A DNA stretch of 6,629 bases from Fibrobacter succinogenes. GTDB taxonomy: Bacteria; Fibrobacterota; Fibrobacteria; Fibrobacterales; CADBQJ01. Where the stretch lies: contig CADBQJ010000096.1 in assembly GCA_902796785.1 (NCBI GenBank), positions 1-6,629 of the forward strand, given 5' to 3'. Each line of letters starts with the position of its first letter. Position 1 is the stretch's first letter. Shown piece after piece: positions 1 to 5,459 of the stretch. Under the pieces are notes generated by a model. That model was not told the origin of the DNA. It saw only the letters and a program-made list of their open reading frames with translations, and ran no database searches. A program made the translations under genes and the position numbers.

Positions 1-602
1 TCGCGCTCTGCGCGGGGCTCGTCCGCCGCGAACGCGAGGCGACGCGGAAGTGCGGGCTGATCGCCCTGGCCTGCGTCCCCACCGGGCTGATCGGGATTCT
101 CTTCAAGCACCCGCTGGAGGCCCTCTTCGAGTCCCCCTTCGCGGTCTCGTGCGCGTTGCTCTTCACCGCCGCGCTCCTCTGGAGCGTCCGCCTGGTCCCG
201 GCCGACCGTCCCGCGAAGCCGCTCGACGCCCGTCGCGCGCTCCTGATCGGGCTGATCCAGGGCGTCGCCATCGTCCCCGGGATCTCGCGCTCGGGCAGCA
301 CCATCTGCGGCGCGCTCCACCTCGGCGTGGACCGCCGGACCGCCGGCGACTTCTCCTTCCTGATCTCCGTGCCCGCCGTGGCCGGGGCCGTCCTCCTCAA
401 GATCAAGGACGTGGCCGAGGCCGGAATCGACGCCTCCGGGATCACGGGCTGGACCCTCGCCGGGGTCGCCGCCTCGTTCCTCGTGGGCTGGGCCGCGCTC
501 GTCTGGCTGCTGAAGTTCGTGCGCAAGGGGAAGATGCACCTCTTCGCCCCCTACGTCCTGGCCGTCGGCCTCTGGGGAATCTGGCGCTTCTGGCCGATCT
601 GA
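1..602 (+). CDS. uppP: Undecaprenyl-diphosphatase (UppP/BacA), 5'-truncated by the window edge
   Basis: Integral membrane phosphatase that converts undecaprenyl diphosphate to undecaprenyl phosphate, recycling the lipid carrier for peptidoglycan and other envelope polymers. The reading frame is open from base 3 to the TGA at 600-602, giving about 199 C-terminal residues. The family is usually about 270 residues, so some 70 N-terminal residues, including the first Glu-rich catalytic motif, lie outside the window. The family signature PGISRSGST is encoded at 276-302. It follows an IGLIQGVAIV stretch and precedes an FSFLISVPAVAGA helix, the usual layout of the second inverted half of UppP. Several hydrophobic segments are visible, ending in a Trp-rich final helix. 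An internal ATG at 156 is not the start, because homologous membrane sequence continues upstream of it. The aminotransferase start lies 78 nt downstream. The family call is firm; the activity is inferred from the motif. Confidence 0.93.
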   Translation, partial: ALCAGLVRREREATRKCGLIALACVPTGLIGILFKHPLEALFESPFAVSCALLFTAALLWSVRLVPADRPAKPLDARRALLIGLIQGVAIVPGISRSGSTICGALHLGVDRRTAGDFSFLISVPAVAGAVLLKIKDVAEAGIDASGITGWTLAGVAASFLVGWAALVWLLKFVRKGKMHLFAPYVLAVGLWGIWRFWPI

Positions 603-622
603 AATCCGGCCCTTCCGCCGCA

Positions 623-642
623 TTAGTGCTAAATTTTAGTGC
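623..642 (+). repeat. Short direct and inverted repeats in the uppP-aminotransferase gap
   Basis: TTAGTGC occurs at 623-629 and again at 636-642, a 13-nt period. Between and overlapping them, CTAAA-T-TTTAG (629-639) is an inverted repeat. The patch is AT-rich inside GC-rich DNA and lies about 40 nt before the aminotransferase start. It includes a weak -10-like TAAATT at 630-635 without a good -35. It may be a promoter or operator for the downstream gene. That role is inference only. Confidence 0.3.
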
Positions 643-670
643 GTGTTCCGCGGATGGGCCGCGGGCCGCC

Positions 671-674
671 GGAG
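671..674 (+). promoter_or_regulatory. Shine-Dalgarno GGAG that decides the aminotransferase start
   Basis: GGAG lies 6 nt before the ATG at 681. Two in-frame upstream candidates, GTG at 639 and ATG at 654, have no comparable purine-rich site and would add a Gly/Pro/Arg-rich extension unlike this enzyme family. The ATG at 681 is therefore preferred. Confidence 0.7.
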
Positions 675-680
675 TCCAAA

Positions 681-1985
681 ATGCGTCACAAACTCCTAGT
701 TCCCGGTGCGAGCGAAGAGCTCTCCTACGAAATCCGCGAGATCGTCAAAAAGGCCAAGCAGATCCAGGCCCTGGGCAAGGAGATCCTCTGGGAGAACATC
801 GGCGACCCCATCCAGAAGCACAACACGCTCCCCGAGTGGATCCGGGAAATCATCTCCGAGATGGCCAAGGAGAACGCCACCTACGCCTACTGCAACTCCA
901 AGGGCGACCCCAACACCCGCAAGTTCCTCGCCGACCGCACCAACGCCCTCGGCGGCGCGCAGATCTCCCCCGAGGACATCCTCTTCTTCAGCGGCCTGGG
1001 CGACGCCATCTCCACCTTCTACCAGTACTTCGCGCCCAACGTCCGCGTGATCGGGCCTTCGCCGGCCTACTCCACCCACTCCTCCGCCGAAGCGGCCAAC
1101 GCCAAGGCCTCGCCGCTCACCTACCGCCTCGACCCGGCCAACCACTGGTATCCGGACATCGAGGACCTGCGGAACAAGGTGAAGTACAACCCCAGCATCG
1201 TCGGGATCCTGCTGATCAACCCGGACAACCCCACCGGCATGGTCTACCCGCGCGAGGTGCTCAAGGAGATCGTCTCCATCGCCCGCGAATACAAGCTCTT
1301 CGTGCTGTGCGACGAGATCTACACCAACATCGTCTACAACGGCGCCCGCGCCTGGAAGCTGGCCGAGGTGATCGAGGACGTGCCCGGCGTGGCGATGAAG
1401 GGCATCTCGAAGGAGTACCCCTGGCCCGGCTCGCGCTGCGGCTGGCTCGAGTTCTACAACCGCGACCGCGACGCCGAATTCAACAAGTTCTGCGACACCC
1501 TCGCGCAGGCCAAGCAGATCGAGGTCTGCTCGACCACGCTCCCCCAGCTCTCCATCCCCCGCGTGATGAGCGACCCGCGCTACGAACCCTACCGCAAGGC
1601 GCTCAACGAGGACATCGGCCGGCGCAGCAGCCGCATCTCCGCCATCCTCGGCGAGGTGCCCGAGCTGATCTTCAACCCCACCTACGGGGCCTTCTACAAC
1701 TCCATCGTCTTCAAGCCCGGCGCGCTCAAGCCCCACCAGCGGCTGAAGATCGACAACCCGCACGTCCAGGAACTGGTGGAGCAGTGGGTGGAAGGGGTCT
1801 CCGGACTCGACTACCGCTTCGTCTACTACCTCCTGGGCGCCAAGGGGATCTGCGTGGTGCCCCTCTCGTCGTTCTGCACCGACCTGCAGGGCTTCCGCGT
1901 CACGCTCCTCGAAGAGGACCCCGACCACCTCGAACAGATCTTCACCGGCATCCGCGACGCCGTCCGCGAATACCTCGACTCCTAG
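681..1985 (+). CDS. PLP-dependent aminotransferase, class I/II (fold type I)
   Basis: Cytoplasmic transaminase of 434 residues that should move an amino group between an amino acid and a 2-oxo acid using pyridoxal phosphate. Fold-type-I landmarks appear in order. NPDNPTG at 180-186 carries the cofactor-contacting Asn. DEIY at 211-214 has the Asp that binds the pyridine nitrogen and the Tyr that contacts the cofactor. GISKEYPWPGSRCGW at 242-256 contains the likely Schiff-base Lys244 and a phosphate-binding Arg252. GFRV at 404-407 holds the likely substrate-carboxylate Arg406. The N-terminal part, with GDPIQKHN and YAYCNSKGDPNTRKFL, fits the alanine/aspartate-type aminotransferase subgroup. The length is slightly above the common 390-410. 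Substrate cannot be fixed from sequence; Ala, Asp or an aromatic amino acid are all possible. The gene probably shares a transcript with the lipoprotein gene 9 nt downstream. No signal peptide is present. A long antiparallel open frame across it is a GC-bias shadow. Confidence 0.9.
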   Translation: MRHKLLVPGASEELSYEIREIVKKAKQIQALGKEILWENIGDPIQKHNTLPEWIREIISEMAKENATYAYCNSKGDPNTRKFLADRTNALGGAQISPEDILFFSGLGDAISTFYQYFAPNVRVIGPSPAYSTHSSAEAANAKASPLTYRLDPANHWYPDIEDLRNKVKYNPSIVGILLINPDNPTGMVYPREVLKEIVSIAREYKLFVLCDEIYTNIVYNGARAWKLAEVIEDVPGVAMKGISKEYPWPGSRCGWLEFYNRDRDAEFNKFCDTLAQAKQIEVCSTTLPQLSIPRVMSDPRYEPYRKALNEDIGRRSSRISAILGEVPELIFNPTYGAFYNSIVFKPGALKPHQRLKIDNPHVQELVEQWVEGVSGLDYRFVYYLLGAKGICVVPLSSFCTDLQGFRVTLLEEDPDHLEQIFTGIRDAVREYLDS

Positions 1986-1994
1986 CAGGTTCCC

Positions 1995-2579
1995 ATGCAG
2001 CATCGCTCCTCCCTCACCCTGCTCGCGGCGCTCTGCGCCCTGGCGACCCTTCCCCTCTCCGGCTGCAGCTCCTCCGCGAACAAGGGCGACGGCGACCTCC
2101 CCGAGATCTGCCGCCAGTACGACTTCAGCAAGGACCCGGCGATGGCCGAGGAGTGCGGCATCCGCCAGACGCGCTACAAGAGCTACAAGAACATCCCGCC
2201 GATGCGCTACCTGATCGCCCCCAAGGACGCGCAGCTCGTGCTCGACAAGAAGAGCGGCGCGGTGGAGCTCCGCCTGCGCGAAACGATGCCCGTGATCCTC
2301 GGCGAGGAGGTGGCCAAGGCGGTCGACTTCTCCGACGAGGCCAAGAAGCACCACCTGAAGAACCAGTACATCTACAAGGAAATCTACCCGACCAAGGAGA
2401 CGCGCATGCGGCTCTTCAAGCTCCGCATCCCCGCGAACGACGGCTCCTGGCTGGACTACTGCTTCCGCGTGCCCGAGCACGCCGCGACCAACGAACGCCT
2501 GCGCTCCCACCTCTCGCACTCGCTCGACGAGCTGGGCTGCGCCGAATTCGACGACCTGGTCAAGCGCTACCCCGACTGA
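1995..2579 (+). CDS. Lipoprotein of unknown function, four extra cysteines
   Basis: Predicted lipoprotein of 194 residues; the family is not recognised. The N-terminus has Arg4, a hydrophobic run at 7-21 and the lipobox LSGC with lipidated Cys24. Ser at position +2 argues for sorting to the outer membrane under the E. coli rule. The mature part contains four more cysteines (39, 54, 156, 182), enough for two disulphides in an oxidising periplasm. It is polar and Lys/Tyr/Arg-rich, for example around residues 57-72 and 117-145, and has no membrane segment after the signal. The start is ATG at 1995 with only a weak AGG (1987-1989) 5 nt upstream, 9 nt after the aminotransferase stop. This suggests co-transcription and perhaps translational coupling. 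A strong terminator follows 21 nt after the stop. Proximity to the aminotransferase does not by itself indicate a shared pathway. Confidence 0.82.
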   Translation: MQHRSSLTLLAALCALATLPLSGCSSSANKGDGDLPEICRQYDFSKDPAMAEECGIRQTRYKSYKNIPPMRYLIAPKDAQLVLDKKSGAVELRLRETMPVILGEEVAKAVDFSDEAKKHHLKNQYIYKEIYPTKETRMRLFKLRIPANDGSWLDYCFRVPEHAATNERLRSHLSHSLDELGCAEFDDLVKRYPD

Positions 2580-2600
2580 CGCGGGCCGCGGACGAAACGG

Positions 2601-2631
2601 AAAAGCCTCCCGAGCGGAGGCTTTTTTCTTT
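2601..2631 (+). terminator. Intrinsic terminator after the lipoprotein gene, between convergent genes
   Basis: AAAAGCCTCC (2601-2610) pairs perfectly with GGAGGCTTTT (2616-2625) around a 5-nt loop CGAGC. The plus strand continues with more T residues (run 2622-2627, then CTTTC). The stem begins 21 nt after the lipoprotein stop. On the minus strand the same stem ends in TTTT followed by CCGTTTCG, so it may also stop the convergent oxidoreductase transcript, though less strongly. Confidence 0.9.
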
Positions 2632-2655
2632 CGCGAGCGAAGACGGCGCGCGGGA

Positions 2656-3858
2656 TCAGCGGAGGAGCGAGCGCATTCTCCAGACGAGCGAGGGGGAGGC
2701 GAAGAGCGTTTCGCGGAAGATGCGGAAAAGCGTGCACTTCTCCTCGGGCAGACGGGCCAGGGCGTGGGCCGCCCTGTCGAAGACGCGGTCGGGAATCGAG
2801 CCGAACGCCGGCTTGGCGCGCATCAGCTGCTCGTGCCCGCGCCCCTTGTCGGCCCACCAGGCGTCGAAGCAGGCCTTCGCGGCGCGGTCGAAGTCGGACT
2901 CCCGGCCCGAGAGGAGCGAGGCGAGGGCCTCGGCGACGTAGGTGCCGCCCTTCATCGCCTCGAGAATCCCGCCCCGGCTGAGGGGGTTGACCATGCCCGC
3001 GGCGTCGCCCGCGCGGAAAAGGCCGTTTTCGCCCAGGGGAAGCCGTTCCTGCCCGCACGGGATGGGGCCGCCCAGGAAGCCGCGGGAGACGAGCTCCGCC
3101 TCCGGGCAGCGTTCCTTCAGGAACAGGGCGAGGCAGTCGCGCGACGGCCGCCGCGCGGTCCATTCGCGCCCGACCACCACGCCGACGTTGGCCACGCGGC
3201 CGTCGCGCGGGAAGACCCAGGCGTAGCCGCCCGGCGCGTAGCGCGAGCCGTAGTGGAGCTGGATGTAGCGCGGATCGTGGTCGACGCCCGTCGCCAGCGC
3301 GAAGGCGGCCGTCTCGAGGTCGGCCGCGCCCGTCGCCAGGCCGCTCTCGGAGCAGGGCCCGCGGCCCGGTCCGGTGGTGTCCACCACGTAGCGGGCCTCC
3401 ACCGTCCGCAGCCCCTCGGGCAGCTGAAGCTCCAGGCGGCGGCGTCCGTCCGTCCCGGGGGCGGAAACCGAGACGACCCGGGCCTCGAAGCAGAGGTCGG
3501 CGCCCGCTTCGGCGCACCGCTCGGCCAGCCCCCTGTGGAAGCGGGCCCGGTCGAGGATGTATCCCGATCCCCGGCGTGTGAAGCGCACTTTCGTGCCGTC
3601 GGGGCTGAAAAAGTCCACCCCGTCGACCACGGTGCGGATCCAGGCGGGGTCCACGTCGCCCAGGAGATGGCGCAGGGTGAGGGCGTGGACGGCCTCGGCG
3701 CAGGCCACGGGCTCGCGCCAGGGGCTCCGGCGGTCCAGCAGGAGGACCGAGGCGCGGTCCCCCAGAAGGCCGCGCAGGCGGAGGGCGGCCGTCAGTCCGG
3801 CGGGACCCGCCCCGCAGACCGCAACATCGTAAAAATCGTTTATTTGGGTTTTTGCCAT
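2656..3858 (-). CDS. FAD-dependent oxidoreductase, geranylgeranyl reductase family
   Basis: Flavoprotein of 400 residues. Members of this family saturate double bonds in isoprenoid chains: chlorophyll geranylgeranyl groups, archaeal ether lipids, or menaquinone side chains. Other members have unrelated substrates. Residues 10-21 form a beta strand and the Rossmann dinucleotide motif GAGPAG (16-21). The family signature PxGYxWxFP appears as PGGYAWVFP at 209-217, followed by a VG pair. RAGDAAG at 282-288 and NPLSRGGILEAMKGG at 291-305 form the second FAD-binding region. There is no signal peptide or clear membrane helix, so it is probably cytoplasmic or peripherally membrane-bound. An in-frame TGA five codons upstream limits the start to ATG at 3858 or later. 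The SD is modest: CAGG sits 8 nt upstream, with an AGGA almost touching the ATG. It is a single-gene unit, convergent with the lipoprotein gene and divergent from the pentapeptide gene. Substrate is unknown; in a bacterium, menaquinone tail reduction is one plausible guess. Confidence 0.88.
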   Translation of the reverse strand: MAKTQINDFYDVAVCGAGPAGLTAALRLRGLLGDRASVLLLDRRSPWREPVACAEAVHALTLRHLLGDVDPAWIRTVVDGVDFFSPDGTKVRFTRRGSGYILDRARFHRGLAERCAEAGADLCFEARVVSVSAPGTDGRRRLELQLPEGLRTVEARYVVDTTGPGRGPCSESGLATGAADLETAAFALATGVDHDPRYIQLHYGSRYAPGGYAWVFPRDGRVANVGVVVGREWTARRPSRDCLALFLKERCPEAELVSRGFLGGPIPCGQERLPLGENGLFRAGDAAGMVNPLSRGGILEAMKGGTYVAEALASLLSGRESDFDRAAKACFDAWWADKGRGHEQLMRAKPAFGSIPDRVFDRAAHALARLPEEKCTLFRIFRETLFASPSLVWRMRSLLR

Positions 3859-3887
3859 GTCCTGTGCCTGTCAATGATAAAAAAAGC

Positions 3888-3893
3888 TATAAT
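3888..3893 (+). promoter_or_regulatory. Perfect -10 box (TATAAT) for the pentapeptide-repeat gene
   Basis: TATAAT lies in an AT-rich island (about 3871-3893) within the 103-bp divergent gap. No consensus -35 is present; the hexamers at 17-18 nt spacing (3864-3870, GTGCCTG) match poorly. A start near 3900 would give a leader of about 60 nt, with AGAAGG at 3948-3953 placed 8 nt before the ATG as ribosome-binding site. The same AT island presumably also holds the promoter of the divergent oxidoreductase, where CATTAT-like and TATCAT-like hexamers can be read on the minus strand, but these are weak. Confidence 0.6.
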
Positions 3894-3961
3894 GCGGAAG
3901 AGGCGCCGGGGAACCGCCCCGCCCTTTTCGGAGATCAACCGAAGAAAAGAAGGTACGCAGA

Positions 3962-5284
3962 ATGAACACGAAGACCGTCCGACCCGCATTCAAGGCCCTG
4001 GCTCTCATCGCGGCCCTCGCCGCCGTCGGCATCAGCCAGGACGCCTCCGACTGGTCCGGCAAGGACCTGAACATGCGCAGTTTCCAGCGCAAGAACATCG
4101 ACGGGTTCAACTTCCAGGGATCCAAGGCCGACAGCTGCGACTTCACCAACGCCACCGGCGCCAAGGTGAACTTCAGCAAGGCCTCGCTGCAGGGCGCCAA
4201 GTTCGCCAACGCCCAGATCGACAACGCCGACTTCCGCGGCGCGAACCTCTCGCACGGCCACGTGGGGAACTCCTTCTTCTCCTACTCCGACTTCAGCGGC
4301 GCCAACTTCACCGAAGCCAGCCTGGAAAACATCACCCTCACCGGCGGCTCCTACGAAAAGGCCAACTTCACCAAGGCCAACCTGATCGGCGCCAAGGTGA
4401 CCGAAAACACCTCCTTCGCCAAGTCCGACTTCACCGAAGCGAAGATGCTGGGCCTCGACCTCACGGGCGCCGACCTCGGCAAGACCAACCTCACCAAGGC
4501 CGACCTCTCGGGCGCCAACGTCCCCGGCGGCAACTTCAAGGGCTCCGTCCTCGAAAAGACCAACTTCACCAAGGCCAACCTGATCGGCGCCTCCTTCGGC
4601 GGCACCAAGATGAACCACGTGGTGATGCGCGGCGCGGGCCTCAACCGCGTCAACTTCGGCAGCGCCAAGTTCAACGACGTCGACATGGAAGGCGCCGACC
4701 TCTCGCTGACCAGCTTCAGCGGCACCGACTTCTCCAAGTGCAAGCTCGTCAAGGCCCAGTTCACCAACGCCACCATGAGCGGCATCAACTTCACCAAGAT
4801 GGACCTCGGCTCCACCAAGTACGACAAGAGCCAGCTGAAGAAGATCAACTTCACCGGCGCCCGCATGGACAAGGCCTCGTTCTACGACACCGAGCTGATC
4901 AAGGTGATCTTCAACGACGCCGACATGAAGCGCTCCGTCTTCGACGGCGCCTACATCGAAAAGAGCCAGTTCAACAACACCAAGCTGGACAAGGCCACCT
5001 TCGCCAACGCCAACGTGGACCGCGTGATCTTCAACGACGCCGAGATGGAAGACACCGACTTCAAGGGCGCCAAGTTCCAGAAGGCCCTCTTCGTCAACGC
5101 CAAGCTGAAGGACGCCCGCATGAACGCCGACACCCGCATGTTCAAGTGCGACTTCCGCGGCGCCGACCTCAGCCGCGCCAAGCTGAAGGGCGTGCAGTTC
5201 AAGGAATGCGTCTACAACAGCAAGACCACCTTCCCCAAGGGCTACACCCCCAAGGCCGGGGAATGGGTGAAGGCCGCCAAGTAG
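3962..5284 (+). CDS. Exported pentapeptide-repeat protein (long right-handed quadrilateral beta-helix)
   Basis: Protein of 440 residues built almost wholly of A(D/N)LXX-type pentapeptides. The N-terminus has a Sec-like signal: Lys4, Arg7 and Lys11, then a hydrophobic core at 12-24. The cleavage site is unclear. Central aliphatic or aromatic residues recur every five residues at 36-146, 152-387 and 398-418, about 76 repeats or 19 four-sided turns, separated by two one-residue shifts. From 257 to 367 the central residue alternates strictly between Phe/Tyr and Leu/Met/Ile/Val. The C-terminal segment YNSKTTFPKGYTPKAGEW (418-435) resembles the cap that ends many pentapeptide domains. By hand count there are about 61 Lys/Arg and 46 Asp/Glu, so it is basic, unlike the acidic DNA-mimic members Qnr and MfpA. 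It appears monocistronic, with an AAGG-type RBS 8 nt upstream and a terminator downstream. A periplasmic or surface scaffold role is plausible but unproven. The fold call is strong. Confidence 0.93.
   Translation: MNTKTVRPAFKALALIAALAAVGISQDASDWSGKDLNMRSFQRKNIDGFNFQGSKADSCDFTNATGAKVNFSKASLQGAKFANAQIDNADFRGANLSHGHVGNSFFSYSDFSGANFTEASLENITLTGGSYEKANFTKANLIGAKVTENTSFAKSDFTEAKMLGLDLTGADLGKTNLTKADLSGANVPGGNFKGSVLEKTNFTKANLIGASFGGTKMNHVVMRGAGLNRVNFGSAKFNDVDMEGADLSLTSFSGTDFSKCKLVKAQFTNATMSGINFTKMDLGSTKYDKSQLKKINFTGARMDKASFYDTELIKVIFNDADMKRSVFDGAYIEKSQFNNTKLDKATFANANVDRVIFNDAEMEDTDFKGAKFQKALFVNAKLKDARMNADTRMFKCDFRGADLSRAKLKGVQFKECVYNSKTTFPKGYTPKAGEWVKAAK
4354..4591 (+). repeat. Two near-identical 40-bp copies inside the pentapeptide gene
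   Basis: Bases 4354-4393 and 4552-4591 are the same 40-mer except for one G/A difference. They encode EK(A/T)NFTKANLIGA at residues 132-144 and 198-210. The 198-bp (66-codon) offset is not a multiple of five codons; it spans the first register shift. The flanks are not clearly alike. The pair may mark an old internal duplication or gene conversion. Confidence 0.8.
4862..5101 (+). repeat. Tandem 120-bp (40-residue, two-coil) duplication
   Basis: Units 4862-4981 and 4982-5101 align without gaps. They encode residues 301-340 and 341-380 with 17 of 40 identities by hand count, including VIFNDA in both. The DNA shares a 20-bp exact match, GTGATCTTCAACGACGCCGA, at 4904 and 5024. Forty residues equals eight pentapeptides, two full turns of the beta-helix, so the duplication keeps the helix in register. 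Confidence 0.65.
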
Positions 5285-5303
5285 CCGCCTCCCCCGCGTT
5301 TCG

Positions 5304-5334
5304 AAGGGTCCGCCTCGGCGGGCCCTTTCGTTTT
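5304..5334 (+). terminator. Intrinsic terminator after the pentapeptide-repeat gene
   Basis: AAGGGTCCGC (5304-5313) pairs with GCGGGCCCTT (5318-5327) around loop CTCG, with one G-T pair. A T-rich tail, TCGTTTT, follows, and then a second T run. The tail contains an imperfect 10-bp tandem repeat (TTTTGGCCTT at 5331, TTTTGGCTTT at 5341) that supplies back-to-back U tracts. It lies 19 nt after the stop codon. The rest of the gap to 5459 contains no gene and no convincing promoter pair; a TTGCCC at 5379 and TAGATT at 5400 are spaced too closely. Confidence 0.82.
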
Positions 5335-5447
5335 GGCCTTTTTTGGCTTTGTTAGGGCGATTTTACAGGAAATCCGCATTGCCCCTTCCCTAGAGAAAAT
5401 AGATTGGATACATTCGGTCCATGGGATGCGAAGTCCGCCATTCGTCA

Positions 5448-5453
5448 GAGGAG
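5448..5453 (+). promoter_or_regulatory. Shine-Dalgarno GAGGAG that decides the start at 5460
   Basis: GAGGAG sits 6 nt before ATG 5460. The in-frame ATG at 5421 would put 13 polar residues in front of a clean signal peptide and has no purine-rich site upstream. The 5460 start is therefore preferred. Confidence 0.8.
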
Positions 5454-5459
5454 TCCACA

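Noticed and set aside
607..620. CGGC/GCCG hairpin just after uppP as a terminator
   Set aside because: Only four base pairs and no T run.
639..680. Upstream GTG (639) and ATG (654) starts for the aminotransferase
   Set aside because: No SD, and the added residues are unlike the family N-terminus; GGAG plus ATG 681 fits better.
696..2519. 607-residue open frame on the minus strand opposite the aminotransferase and lipoprotein genes
   Set aside because: It is antiparallel to two well-supported genes, is rich in Val/Gly/Asp/Glu/Ala without domain motifs, and is typical of GC-bias shadows.
50..2941. 963-residue open frame on the plus strand
   Set aside because: Arg/Pro/Gly-rich translation crossing uppP, aminotransferase, lipoprotein and the terminator in another frame; a shadow of high-GC codon structure.
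3902..3927. GC-rich leader hairpin followed by TTTT as an attenuator or riboswitch
   Set aside because: Only GGGG/CCCC plus one pair stacks well; the outer arms do not align, and no known riboswitch core is visible.
3962..5284. Pentapeptide protein as a Qnr/MfpA-type gyrase-protecting factor
   Set aside because: It has a signal peptide, is roughly twice as long and is net basic rather than acidic.
3962..5284. CRISPR-like or satellite repeat array
   Set aside because: The periodicity is 15 and 60 bp in coding register and is explained by the pentapeptide translation; no constant repeats with unique spacers.
2764..5355. 863-residue plus-strand open frame spanning the reductase and the pentapeptide gene
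   Set aside because: It runs antisense to one real gene and out of frame through another, and crosses the promoter island.
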